Source: Spongiactinospora rosea
GTDB taxonomy: Bacteria > Actinomycetota > Actinomycetes > Streptosporangiales > Streptosporangiaceae
Assembly (NCBI RefSeq): GCF_003315795.1
Contig: NZ_QMEY01000009.1
Span: 124,001 to 188,000, forward strand
Direction: 5' to 3'
DNA length: 64,000 nt
Below the pieces are notes generated by a model. The model was given only the letters and a program-made list of their open reading frames with translations, was not told where the DNA came from and made no database searches. Of the stretch, positions 23,636 to 31,923 are shown one piece after another. Within the stretch, counting starts at the first letter, position 1. Each line of letters opens with the position of its first letter. Both the position numbers and the translations under genes were made by a program.

Positions 23636-25132
23636 TCAGTGGCGTGGGGTCAGCCGGTCGGTGAGGTCCTGGAGGAGGAAGTCGTTCGGCTTGAGGGCCT
23701 CCGCGGGCGGTTCCAGCGGTACGGCGGGGCAGCTCGCCCGGTACGCGGGCGGCTTCAGCTCGATCAGGTACCGGTCGATCGTGCTGATCGTGCAGTCGCT
23801 GCGGTCGTAGACGGTGTGCCCGGTGCCCTCGTACGTGAGCAACCGGCCGGCCTTGCCGAGCTGGCGGGCGACACTGGCCGCCCAGGCGTGGCCGGTGATC
23901 GGGTCGTTGCGGGAGTTGACGACCAGGATGGGCGGGGCGCCGGGTGCGCGCAGGCGGCGCTGCGGATACGGGATGGGGCGCGGCTCGCTCAGGCACCAGG
24001 AGTTGACCGTCAGCGTGGACGGATTGAACTCCATGTCCGGGGCGTCGGCCTTGGCGTGGCGCAGTTGCCGGGTGTACTCCCGGTAGTCCCGGATCCGCAT
24101 GTCGAAGTCGGCGCAGAAGAGCTGCCAGGGCAGATGGAAGTCACCCGGGGCCCGCAGGGGTGCCTGCGCCTGCGGGGCGCTCGCGTCGAGTCGGGCGATC
24201 TGCTCGGCGGCGGAGTACCACGCGGGCGCGTACGAACCGTTGAAGATGATCCGGAGTACCTGGGACTTGGTCATCCTGCCCAGCTCACCGCGTTCGGCGC
24301 GGTCCTTCAGGCGCGTCCAGATCGCGCGTACGTCCTTGCCGTGCAGAGCGCATCGGGGCTCGCCCGCACACCACTTCACGAAGGCGTCGAAGGCGCCCTG
24401 GGCGTGTGCGGCCGTGTCCCGGAAATAGCGCTCGCGGCCGGCGCTGTGGTCCACCACGCTGTCCAGGGCCATGGCCCGGATGCGGCGGGGGAACCGCTCG
24501 GCGTACGCCTGGCCGATCACCGTCCCGTAGGAGATCCCGTAATAACTCACCTTCTCCTCGCCGAGCGCGGCCCTGACGGCGTCCATGTCATGGGCCACGG
24601 AAATGCTGTCCAGGTGCTCGAACACCGGTCCGGTGCGGGATTTGCAGTCGGCGCGCATGCGGGTGCTGAAATCCCGCCAGTGGTCGAGTTCGGCCTGGTT
24701 CTTGATGAACGTGTCCGGATACTGGGCCACGAGATCGCCCGAACACAGGACCTGATTGCTCTTGGCGGTGCCGCGGACGTCGAAGCCCACGATGTCGAAC
24801 CGGCGGCGGACCTCCGGGCTGAAGAAGTCGAAGGTGGCGAACGTGGCACCGGACAGACCGGGCCCGCCGGGGTTGACCAGCAGCGACCCGATCCGGGCCG
24901 CCGGGTCGGTGGCGCGCTGCCTGGACAGGAACAGCTCGACGGTCGGCCCGGCCGGGTTCTTCCAGTCCACGGGCACGGTGAGGGTGCCGCACTCGAAGTT
25001 CTCGGCGGGCGGCGCGCAGGCGGCCCACTCGATCGTGGCGGGGTCCGGTCCGGCCGCCTGCGCGGGAGTGAGCCCGGTCAGGCCGACGAGGGCGGCCAGG
25101 GCCGCGGCGAGTAATGGCCCGGTCTTACGCAT
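23636..25132 (-). CDS. Secreted alpha/beta-hydrolase peptidase (S33, tripeptidyl aminopeptidase-like)
   Basis: 498 residues. The start at 25132 has GGAG 5 nt upstream; the ATG at 25147 does not. A signal peptide (about 1-27, ending PAQAAG) sends it outside. The catalytic parts are visible: oxyanion loop NPGGPGLSG, nucleophile GISYGT, Asp in NSRNDPITG and His in GTGHTVY. The C-terminal TAP-like domain contains Cys pairs expected to form disulfides (for example WCAGEPRC). Relatives (SlpD/SlpE type) remove short peptides from protein N-termini. It is monocistronic, with the shared terminator at 23589. Confidence 0.9.
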   Translation of the reverse strand: MRKTGPLLAAALAALVGLTGLTPAQAAGPDPATIEWAACAPPAENFECGTLTVPVDWKNPAGPTVELFLSRQRATDPAARIGSLLVNPGGPGLSGATFATFDFFSPEVRRRFDIVGFDVRGTAKSNQVLCSGDLVAQYPDTFIKNQAELDHWRDFSTRMRADCKSRTGPVFEHLDSISVAHDMDAVRAALGEEKVSYYGISYGTVIGQAYAERFPRRIRAMALDSVVDHSAGRERYFRDTAAHAQGAFDAFVKWCAGEPRCALHGKDVRAIWTRLKDRAERGELGRMTKSQVLRIIFNGSYAPAWYSAAEQIARLDASAPQAQAPLRAPGDFHLPWQLFCADFDMRIRDYREYTRQLRHAKADAPDMEFNPSTLTVNSWCLSEPRPIPYPQRRLRAPGAPPILVVNSRNDPITGHAWAASVARQLGKAGRLLTYEGTGHTVYDRSDCTISTIDRYLIELKPPAYRASCPAVPLEPPAEALKPNDFLLQDLTDRLTPRH

Positions 25133-25250
25133 GTGATCTCCAATCACCGGGGCACGTCCATTGCCTGGACGCCAAGATTGTCGATCACCTTGATTCCGGT
25201 TACCACGGCCCGCTGTTCATAATGACGAGAAATACGTCAGTGGCCGCGTC

Positions 25251-26276
25251 TCATTGCTCGTGGTAATACTCGGCGACCGCGTTGAAGGCCGCCTTGGGCT
25301 CCCACGGCATGTCAGGGTAGGCGACCCCGTTGCGGTCCTCGTAGACCTTGACGACGCCGTAGGAGGCCAGGTCCAGGTCCGCGCGCGGATCGCCGTCGGG
25401 CCGGTGCGGGTGGTCGGTCAGCGCGAAGGTGAACACGAAGGCGGCGTCGATCCCCGCGGCCTCGAAGGCTTCCAGCGACTCCCGCAGGTACGCGGCCTGA
25501 CCGGCCTCGTCGCGTACGTACTCGCCGTTCAGCCGGACCGGCGCGCCGGTCTCCCGGTCGTACTCGACGATCTCCAGCCCGTTCGCGCCGCGCTCGCCCG
25601 CCCCCTTGTACCCCGCCGACCCGAACTCCGTGATCGCCACCGGCAGGCCCTGCCCGACAAGGGTCCGGACACCTTCGGCGAACCGATCCGCGATCTCCGC
25701 CGACCGGTAGAGATCCACGGACATGATGTCGAAGAGTGTCCAGTCCACCCGCTCAAGCGGCACCGACGCGTAGGTGACCTTGCCGCCGAAGCGCTCGCGT
25801 ACCAGCGCCACCGCCTGGCCGAGCAGTTCGTTGATGCGGGCGGCGGTCGCGCCCAGGAGTCCCGGCAGGTCATCGGACTCGCGCAGCAGCCGTACCCGCT
25901 CGGCGGAGTCGTCGCCGGGCAGCAGGCCCTTGACCATCAGGCTGAGTTCGGCGCCGGTGACGAACACGACCTCGGCCCCGCGCCGCCTGATCCGTTCCGC
26001 GCGCTCGGCGCAGTCGGCGAACAGCGACAGGATCTCGGCGTTGGTCAGTTCCAGCGGATAGGGCGAGAACCAGACCTCAAGGCCCAGGTCGGCGGCGTGC
26101 GTGGCGGCGATCTCGATGCGTTCCGGGTCGCCGCCCATCACGCGGACGGCGGTGCAGTGCAGGTCGTCACGGATGACGGTCAGTTCGCGCCTGACCACGT
26201 CGGGATCGAACTCCTTGCGGGAGATCACCCCGTCCTTGACGAAACCGGTGTCGTAGCTGATGCCTTTCGCGCGCAT
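25251..26276 (-). CDS. TIM-barrel protein, glycosidase-like (GH-A clan pattern)
   Basis: 341 residues, no signal peptide, so probably cytoplasmic. Strand motifs fit a (beta/alpha)8 glycosidase-like fold: AVRVMGGDPERIEIAATHAA, FVTGAELSL (possible acid/base Glu) and VAITEFGSAGYKG (possible nucleophile Glu in TEFG). Similar proteins in actinomycetes are sometimes labelled abortive infection protein, a name with little support. The substrate is unknown. It is divergent from the TetR gene at 26393, and two GGTACGC dyads fill the gap, so it is very likely controlled by that TetR. Confidence 0.72.
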   Translation of the reverse strand: MRAKGISYDTGFVKDGVISRKEFDPDVVRRELTVIRDDLHCTAVRVMGGDPERIEIAATHAADLGLEVWFSPYPLELTNAEILSLFADCAERAERIRRRGAEVVFVTGAELSLMVKGLLPGDDSAERVRLLRESDDLPGLLGATAARINELLGQAVALVRERFGGKVTYASVPLERVDWTLFDIMSVDLYRSAEIADRFAEGVRTLVGQGLPVAITEFGSAGYKGAGERGANGLEIVEYDRETGAPVRLNGEYVRDEAGQAAYLRESLEAFEAAGIDAAFVFTFALTDHPHRPDGDPRADLDLASYGVVKVYEDRNGVAYPDMPWEPKAAFNAVAEYYHEQ

Positions 26277-26298
26277 GGCTGGCCTCCTCGGAAGATAC

Positions 26299-26368
26299 GG
26301 TACGCCACGTACCTTAGTTGCCGACGGACGAGGAGGGCAACCACAATTGGACCGGTACGCGGCGTACC
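26299..26368. promoter_or_regulatory. Two TetR operators in a divergent promoter
   Basis: GGTACGCCACGTACC (26299-26313) and GGTACGCGGCGTACC (26354-26368) are near-perfect dyads 55 bp apart in the gap between the genes starting at 26276 (minus) and 26393 (plus). One per promoter is the expected layout. Confidence 0.7.
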
Positions 26369-26392
26369 GATGGCCAGGAGAGCGAGGATCCG

Positions 26393-27001
26393 ATGACACA
26401 GCCGGGCGGCGGGCGGACACGGCGGCGCGGAGCCGCACTGGAGGAGGCGATCCTGCGCGCCGCGGTGGACGAACTCACCGAATCCGGATATGCCGGGCTG
26501 ACCATGGACAAGGTCGCCCTCCGCGCCGGTACCAACAAGAACGCCATCTACCGCCGCTGGCCCAACCGCCTCGCACTGGGCGTCGCCGCGTACCGGCTGC
26601 TGACCTCGGCGGTCTCCTCGCCGGACACCGGCAGCCTGCGCGGCGACGCCCTTGAGCTGCTGCGCGGGGCCAATCGCCACTGGAGTTCGCCGCTCGGCGC
26701 GATCCTGCGCGACCTGCTCGCCGCGGCCGGCGGCGCGGCGGAGGTACTGGCGCAGTTGCAGGAACAGTCCGGGGAGGCCGCGGCGGCCCCCTGGCTCACC
26801 GTCCTCGGGCGCGCGGTCGCGCGCGGCGAGGTCTCCCCCGAGGCGCTGCACCCGCGGGTCGCGACCGTGGCGATCGTGCTGCTGCGCAACGAGTTCGTGA
26901 TGCGCGGGGTGCCCACCGCCCCCGACGACGTCCTCGTCGAGATCGTGGACGAGGTCTACCTTCCGCTGGTACGAGGGCGGGGCGCGGTCACCTCCACCTG
27001 A
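26393..27001 (+). CDS. TetR-family regulator
   Basis: 202 residues from ATG 26393, with GAGGA upstream. The HTH lies at about 14-62 (AILRAAVDELTESGYAGLTM and NKNAIYRRWPNRLAL, the latter of the AcrR/TetR_C type with a Trp in the recognition helix). It should bind the two dyads at 26299-26368 and so control itself and the divergent TIM-barrel gene. Its last 46 bp overlap the convergent gene at 26956. Confidence 0.9.
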   Translation: MTQPGGGRTRRRGAALEEAILRAAVDELTESGYAGLTMDKVALRAGTNKNAIYRRWPNRLALGVAAYRLLTSAVSSPDTGSLRGDALELLRGANRHWSSPLGAILRDLLAAAGGAAEVLAQLQEQSGEAAAAPWLTVLGRAVARGEVSPEALHPRVATVAIVLLRNEFVMRGVPTAPDDVLVEIVDEVYLPLVRGRGAVTST

Positions 27002-28083
27002 CCGCCGTCGCCGTCGCCGTCGCCATCGGAGAGGAACGACGCCAACTCCCGCCCCTGATCGGCGATGGCGTCGCGGTCGGCCCGGGTGAGGTCGCCAAGC
27101 GGGGTGACGGTCACGGTGTCGTCCTTGACGGTCCAGGTCGCGGCGACCCGGCCGTCCACCAGCACGACACGGACCCCCTCGACGGACAGGCCGCGGTGGG
27201 CGTCGTCGATGATCCGGCTGCGGTCGTGGTACCCGAGGATCGCGTTGTCGAAGGCGGGCAGGAAGCGTACCGGGGCGGGCGTGTCCGGGTCCGGGCGCGG
27301 GGCGTCGGGCAGGTCCAGCAGTACGCGGCCCCGTTCGTCCCGGAAGGTGACCAGCTCGTCGCGCATCTCGGCGACCGCCGCGGGCAGTCCGGCGAGGCCC
27401 GACCAGGCCCGTACGTCGGCCGTCGCGGCCGGCCCGAACGCCGCCAGATAACGCCGTACCAGCGCCTTGCCCACCGGGTCGGAGCCGTTCGCGGCCGGTG
27501 GGTCGATCTCGCGCCCGAGCCAGGACGTCACCAGGGCGTAGCGCGCTCCGCCCTTGGCGCGCCACAGACCGCGCGGCGGCAACTGCACCGCGGGGAGCAG
27601 GCCGGCGATCAGCATCTCTCCGAGCGGCCGGTGTCCGGGCTCCGGCCAGCGGGCGGTGAGCGCCCGCGCGAGTTCGGGCATCGTACGCGGCTCGCCGTCG
27701 GACATCACCGCGAGGCCCGCGGCGGCGAGCTCGTCCAGGTCCACACCGGCGAGTTCGCGGCGGTAGGTACCGAGCACGCGTTGCCGCAGCATGGCGTCGT
27801 GGCGGGCCCGCCAGGCCAGCATGTCGGCGGCGGTGACGAGGTGGACGGTACGCCGCATCAGGGGCGCGCGTACCACCTGGCGGTCGAGCAGCAGGTCCGA
27901 CAGCGCCGCCGGATCGAACGCGCGCAGCCGCGACCAGAGCCCGACGAACGGCTCCTGCGGTTCCTGGGCCTGGAGGCCGCCGAGATGCGCGACCGCATCC
28001 AGGGCGGGCAGGTCGGCGCGGTCGAGCAGTAGCTGGCGGGCGAGGGTCGCGCGGTTGAGCGCCCGGGTGCTGAGAACGGTCAT
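26956..28083 (-). CDS. Winged-helix DNA-binding protein, AlkZ/HTH_42 family
   Basis: 375 residues. The family includes AlkZ, a glycosylase that unhooks interstrand crosslinks; its QxQ catalytic motif appears here as LGGLQAQEPQEP near 35-42. A following LWSRL and the C-terminal block FLPAFDNAILGYHDRSRI also fit. Function as a DNA-repair glycosylase or as self-resistance to a DNA-damaging product is an inference; many members are uncharacterised. The C-terminal GDGDGDGG arises from a CCGTCG repeat (27003-27026), a possible slippage site. Confidence 0.85.
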   Translation of the reverse strand: MTVLSTRALNRATLARQLLLDRADLPALDAVAHLGGLQAQEPQEPFVGLWSRLRAFDPAALSDLLLDRQVVRAPLMRRTVHLVTAADMLAWRARHDAMLRQRVLGTYRRELAGVDLDELAAAGLAVMSDGEPRTMPELARALTARWPEPGHRPLGEMLIAGLLPAVQLPPRGLWRAKGGARYALVTSWLGREIDPPAANGSDPVGKALVRRYLAAFGPAATADVRAWSGLAGLPAAVAEMRDELVTFRDERGRVLLDLPDAPRPDPDTPAPVRFLPAFDNAILGYHDRSRIIDDAHRGLSVEGVRVVLVDGRVAATWTVKDDTVTVTPLGDLTRADRDAIADQGRELASFLSDGDGDGDGGQVEVTAPRPRTSGR

Positions 28084-28172
28084 CGGCGCGGAGGTCGCTC
28101 CCTTCTTGGGTGGGCTGGGATCACTCTCGCAGCAGTAGCGGACAGGGTGTGGCCGCTTGTTGGTCCGTCAAC

Positions 28173-28199
28173 CACCCGGTCGTCAAGCACCCGGTCGTC
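28173..28199. repeat. Short tandem repeat
   Basis: CACCCGGTCGTC occurs at 28173-28184 and 28188-28199 (15-bp period), between the AlkZ-like gene and the TetR gene end. The function is unknown; it may be replication slippage. Confidence 0.5.
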
Positions 28200-28247
28200 C
28201 ACGAGTAGCACCGCCGCCACGGCGGCGCCCAGCTCCGGCGGGGGTCA

Positions 28248-28883
28248 TCAGGGTCGCCCTGATCGCCTGCACCCGCTGGGCGCTGTTGAACTGCCGTCCG
28301 GGCGGCCGGTGTCCAGGCCGCCCATCAGGAGGTCGGCCAGCGCGGTCACCGCGTCGGCGGCGCTCACCCGCCCCCGGGTCAGCTCGGCGGCGATCGCCTC
28401 GGCCGCGCCCAGCGCGCCGACGCAGCGCAGCCGCAGCGCTTCGCCGGTGATCGCGGAGTAGGGGACGAGCGCGTCGGCCATCAGGTCGATGTACCTGTCC
28501 AGTACTTCCTGCTGCATCGCGTCCAGCTCCGGAATCCCGCGCAGCGCGGCGGCGACGGCGTTCAGCTCCGGCATGGCGGTGGCGCACGCGAAGTAGGCGC
28601 CGCTGATGACGCGGGCGACCTCGTGGGGAGTGGGCGGGGCGTCCTTCAGCGCCTCGGTCAGCGCGGCCCGGTGCTGTTCGTCCAGGCGCAGGTAGAGCGC
28701 GAGCAGCAGGCCGTGGCGGGTGCCGAAGTGGTCGTAGACGATCGGCCTGCTCACCTTGGCGGCCTCGGCGAGGGAGGGCAGGGTCAGGCCGTCGGCGCCG
28801 TGGGCGCGCACGAACGCCGTGGCGGCGTCCAGCAACTGCTCCCGCCTCGCCTGCTTGGACAGGCGGGTCGATCTCGGGGCCAT
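28248..28883 (-). CDS. TetR-family regulator
   Basis: 211 residues; the HTH at about 15-60 reads LLDAATAFVRAHGADGLTLP then SRPIVYDHFGTRHGLL. The start at 28883 has GGGAGG upstream. The last 20 residues (after LLMGGLDTG) are Gly/Ser/Pro-rich and may be non-native read-through. It is divergent from the saccharopine dehydrogenase-like gene, and two tandem CTACA/TGTAG dyads lie between them. Confidence 0.88.
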   Translation of the reverse strand: MAPRSTRLSKQARREQLLDAATAFVRAHGADGLTLPSLAEAAKVSRPIVYDHFGTRHGLLLALYLRLDEQHRAALTEALKDAPPTPHEVARVISGAYFACATAMPELNAVAAALRGIPELDAMQQEVLDRYIDLMADALVPYSAITGEALRLRCVGALGAAEAIAAELTRGRVSAADAVTALADLLMGGLDTGRPDGSSTAPSGCRRSGRP

Positions 28884-28915
28884 GGTCCTCCCTTGCGTCG
28901 GGGCCCCAGCTTAAG

Positions 28916-28942
28916 CTACAAAGTGTAGGCTACAAAATGTAG
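28916..28942. promoter_or_regulatory. Tandem TetR operators
   Basis: CTACAAAGTGTAG (28916-28928) and CTACAAAATGTAG (28930-28942) are two 13-bp dyads with a 14-bp period, directly upstream of the gene at 28965 and within the divergent gap. Side-by-side dyads suggest two dimers on one face region of the helix. Confidence 0.75.
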
Positions 28943-28964
28943 GTTATCTGGAAGGGGAGCGTCG

Positions 28965-29969
28965 ATGGAGCACTCGAAATCGGTACTGATCCTGGGTGGT
29001 TCGGGTCAGGCGGGCGCGAGTACCGCCGCCCTGCTCCGGCGGTGGCACCCGGAACTGCCGCTGACCATCGCCGGGCGTGACCTCGGCCGCGCGCAGCGGG
29101 TCGCCGACGAGCTGGGTGCGGCCGACGCCGTCACCATCGACCTGCGGCGCGGCGACCTCGGCCTGCCGGGCGGGCGGAGCCATTCGGCGGTGGTCGCGAC
29201 GGTGTGGGACTCCCGGCTCAACGGGCTCCGGTACGCGCAGGACCACGGCCTGCCGTACCTCAGCATCTCCAGCGGCCTGATGGACCTGACGCCGGAGGTC
29301 ATCGCGGGCGCCCAGCGGACCACGGCCGCCCCGATCCTGCTGGCCAGCCACTGCCTGGCGGGCCTCGTCGTCCTGGCGGCACTGGACGCGGCCCGGGAGT
29401 TCGCGCACGTCGAGACCGTCCACATGGCGGCGGTACTGGACGAACAGGACGCCGGCGGCCCCGCCGCCATCGAGGACATGGAACGCCTGATGGCGGTCTC
29501 CATGGCGGGCCTGGTCCGCCGCGACGGCGTCTTCACCTGGATCGGCGGCGCGGAGGCGGAGGCGGTCGAGGTCGCCTGCGCCGACGGCGTCGTACTCCCC
29601 GGCCAGCGGGTCGCCATCCCGGACGTACCGAGCGTCGCCCTCGCCACGGGCGCCCCCAACGTCCACTTCGACCTCGCGGCCGGCGAGTCCACGAGCAGAC
29701 GACGCGGCGGACCGCCCTCCATCGAGTTCCGCATCGACATCGAGGGCACAAGCCCGGCGGGCACCCCCCTCACCACGACCCGCCACCTCACCCACCCCGA
29801 AGGCCAGCGCCCCCTGACCGCCCTCGGCATCACCCTCGGCATCGAACACCTCCTCGGCCTCCATGGCCCCCTTCCCACCCCCGGCCTCCACACCCCCGAA
29901 TCCCTCATCGACCCCACCTACGCCACCACCCGAATGACCGAAATCGGCACCCTCCCCATCACCCCCTGA
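28965..29969 (+). CDS. Saccharopine dehydrogenase-like NAD(P)-binding protein
   Basis: 334 residues. The N-terminal Rossmann motif is VLILGGSGQAGASTAALL, followed by IAGRDLGRAQRVADEL, as in saccharopine dehydrogenase-like oxidoreductases. The substrate is unknown and no lysine-pathway gene is near. The start has GGAAGGGGAG upstream. It is probably repressed by the divergent TetR through the dyads at 28916-28942. Codons in the last third are unusually C-rich (CCC, ACC), as is the following intergenic DNA. Confidence 0.85.
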   Translation: MEHSKSVLILGGSGQAGASTAALLRRWHPELPLTIAGRDLGRAQRVADELGAADAVTIDLRRGDLGLPGGRSHSAVVATVWDSRLNGLRYAQDHGLPYLSISSGLMDLTPEVIAGAQRTTAAPILLASHCLAGLVVLAALDAAREFAHVETVHMAAVLDEQDAGGPAAIEDMERLMAVSMAGLVRRDGVFTWIGGAEAEAVEVACADGVVLPGQRVAIPDVPSVALATGAPNVHFDLAAGESTSRRRGGPPSIEFRIDIEGTSPAGTPLTTTRHLTHPEGQRPLTALGITLGIEHLLGLHGPLPTPGLHTPESLIDPTYATTRMTEIGTLPITP

Positions 29970-30372
29970 CCCCCTCCTGCAAGATCAGGCGACCCGCTTT
30001 CGGGACAGGCCCTCACCCCCACCATCACCGAGGAACAGCCACACCCGCCCCCCGGCGTGGACCAATCACGGCACCACCACAGGCGCCAGCACCACACCCG
30101 CCCCGGTCCTCCGGCAGCCCCGCGCCCGACCAGCGTGACGTCTAGACCCTCAGTCCCGGCACCTCCACAGGCAGCAGGGCCGAATCAACCGCCACCACCC
30201 CCCGGTAGACCTGTCCCCGGCCGGGGTGGCGCTCAGACCGTCAGTCCCGGCGCCACCGTAGGTGGCAGTATCGAATCAGCCGCCGCCCGACCCCGCATCA
30301 CCGTCAGCCGCAGCAGCAGGTGGTGGGATCGGTACGCCCCCTGTCGGCATCTGCCCCAGGCCGGTCGCCGCC
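29970..30372. other. Non-coding C-rich region with an imperfect duplication
   Basis: 403 bp without a supported gene. It contains two 50-bp copies (30144-30193 and 30235-30284, offset 91 bp, 39/50 identical) starting AGACC-TCAGTCCCGGC. It may be the decayed end of a neighbouring repeat-protein gene or a duplicated regulatory segment. Confidence 0.5.
30144..30284. repeat. Two imperfect 50-bp direct repeats
   Basis: Aligned without gaps, the copies at 30144-30193 and 30235-30284 agree at 39 of 50 positions, with a fully conserved TCAGTCCCGGC block and GAATCA-CCGCC end. Confidence 0.55.
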
Positions 30373-31848
30373 TCAGGTGGCCAGCCTCCGCATCACCGCC
30401 GCCGGCAGGGTCGGATTGGCCGCCGCCGCCTCGGCCACCTCCCAGTCGTCGTCGGCGAGCAGTTCGACGATGACCTGCGCGGGAAGGGCCGGGTGCCCGG
30501 CGGCGATCGGCCGTGCGCGCCGGTCGGACAGGCAGGCCAGCAGTGCCGCAGCCGTGGCATGCGGGTGGCGGGCCACTTCACGGAACGCCTTGCGGACCGG
30601 TGGCCCGTGCAGTACCAGGTCCTCCAGCAGACCCGGCGTCGCGTCGGGATTCCTGGCCACCTGTGCGACGACCTGGGCGCCGAACCGGGCGACCATCGCC
30701 CGCAACAGCACATCCGGCAAGCCGGGGTGCGGCGCGACGGCCTTGACCACCTTGGCGTCCGGGTCGACGGCCAGCGCGTCGCGGATCTCCCCCCGCAGAT
30801 CACGGCGCTCGGCCACCAGCATCCGGACGGCCGGGTCCGCGGCCGCCGCCAGTTCTGCCACCTCATCGCTGGAGGCGGCCGCCACCCGCGGCAACAGAGC
30901 CGAGCCGATCTTGGTCACCCCGGCCAAGCGGACGAGCAGGCCGAGCGGCACACACGGATTGTGCGCCAACCCGCGCCGTACGTCGTTGCTGGTGTCGGCG
31001 GCCAGTACGCGCGTCACTTCCTCGCCGATGCCGGGATTCTCCGCCAGCGCGGACCGGACGCCCGGTTCCGGACTGCTCGCCAGGCGTTCGTACACCTCCG
31101 GCGGCAGGCCGGGCCGCGCGGCCACCTTGGCCCGGAGCAGCATCGAGGGGTGCCCGCCGAACGGGATCACGGCCGCCGCGGGCGTCGCCGGGTTACTCAA
31201 CGCCATCAGCCATATGCCATGAACCGCGGACTCCTGACCGCAGCCGATTTCGTGGCAACCGGCACTTTCACACGATCCACCACGGGCACCTTCAGAAGAG
31301 CCGAGGCAAAGAGCCCCCTTGGATGTGAGCAACCATGCGAGTACCGCCGGTGGAGTGGACTCGTTGGTCGCGACCGCGCGGCGTACCGTGGCCTGCGGGT
31401 GAAGCGCCAGCTCGGCGGCCAGATCCGGCGAAGTCGTCCACAGGGCGAGTTCCGCGACGACCCGCACATCGGTGTCGGCCGCGAGCGTCTCCCGTACGTC
31501 GGGCGGAAGCCCCGGACAGGCGGCCAGTTCCTCCCGGCGGTCAGCACCAGGGTCGGCCGCGAGCCGGCGTGCCCATTCCGGGCGTCCCGTGGCCGCGGCG
31601 AGCAGTGCGAGTGCGGCGTGCGGTTGCGCCGCGGGGTCGATGTCGCTCGCCACCAAGAGCCCGCGCTCGGCCAGTGCCGCAGCGGTTTCCTCATCACGCG
31701 CCAGCAAGGCCACCGCCTGACCATGGCTGAGATCCGTACGATTCGCCAGATGTCCCGCCGTGTCCTCGTCGGCGGTGGCGATGAGCCGGTCGACCAGGTC
31801 ACCGGGCAGGGCCGGATTGGCGGCGAGGCCGCATCGGAGGTGGCTCAT
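30373..31848 (-). CDS. LRV/HEAT-like repeat protein
   Basis: 491 residues from the ATG at 31848 (MSHLRCGLAANPALPGDLVD). About 15 units of 24-30 residues recur in the form xxAxNPxxPxxVLxxLAxDxDxxVR, for example LAENPGIGEEVTRVLAADTS and VARNPDATPGLLEDLV. This is the leucine-rich-repeat-variant (LRV) pattern of a curved helical scaffold for protein binding. A stretch near 175-215 (with GSSEGARGGSCESAGCHEIG) breaks the pattern and contains three Cys; it is either an inserted loop or a locally scrambled frame. It is divergent from the gene at 31924. The partner is unknown. Confidence 0.78.
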   Translation of the reverse strand: MSHLRCGLAANPALPGDLVDRLIATADEDTAGHLANRTDLSHGQAVALLARDEETAAALAERGLLVASDIDPAAQPHAALALLAAATGRPEWARRLAADPGADRREELAACPGLPPDVRETLAADTDVRVVAELALWTTSPDLAAELALHPQATVRRAVATNESTPPAVLAWLLTSKGALCLGSSEGARGGSCESAGCHEIGCGQESAVHGIWLMALSNPATPAAAVIPFGGHPSMLLRAKVAARPGLPPEVYERLASSPEPGVRSALAENPGIGEEVTRVLAADTSNDVRRGLAHNPCVPLGLLVRLAGVTKIGSALLPRVAAASSDEVAELAAAADPAVRMLVAERRDLRGEIRDALAVDPDAKVVKAVAPHPGLPDVLLRAMVARFGAQVVAQVARNPDATPGLLEDLVLHGPPVRKAFREVARHPHATAAALLACLSDRRARPIAAGHPALPAQVIVELLADDDWEVAEAAAANPTLPAAVMRRLAT

Positions 31849-31923
31849 GAGCCGATTGTGGCCGTCCGCGGGCTCATGGCCGCGTCCGGGCATCCGAGGC
31901 GGCTCGGTAGGGTCGTGGCCGTG

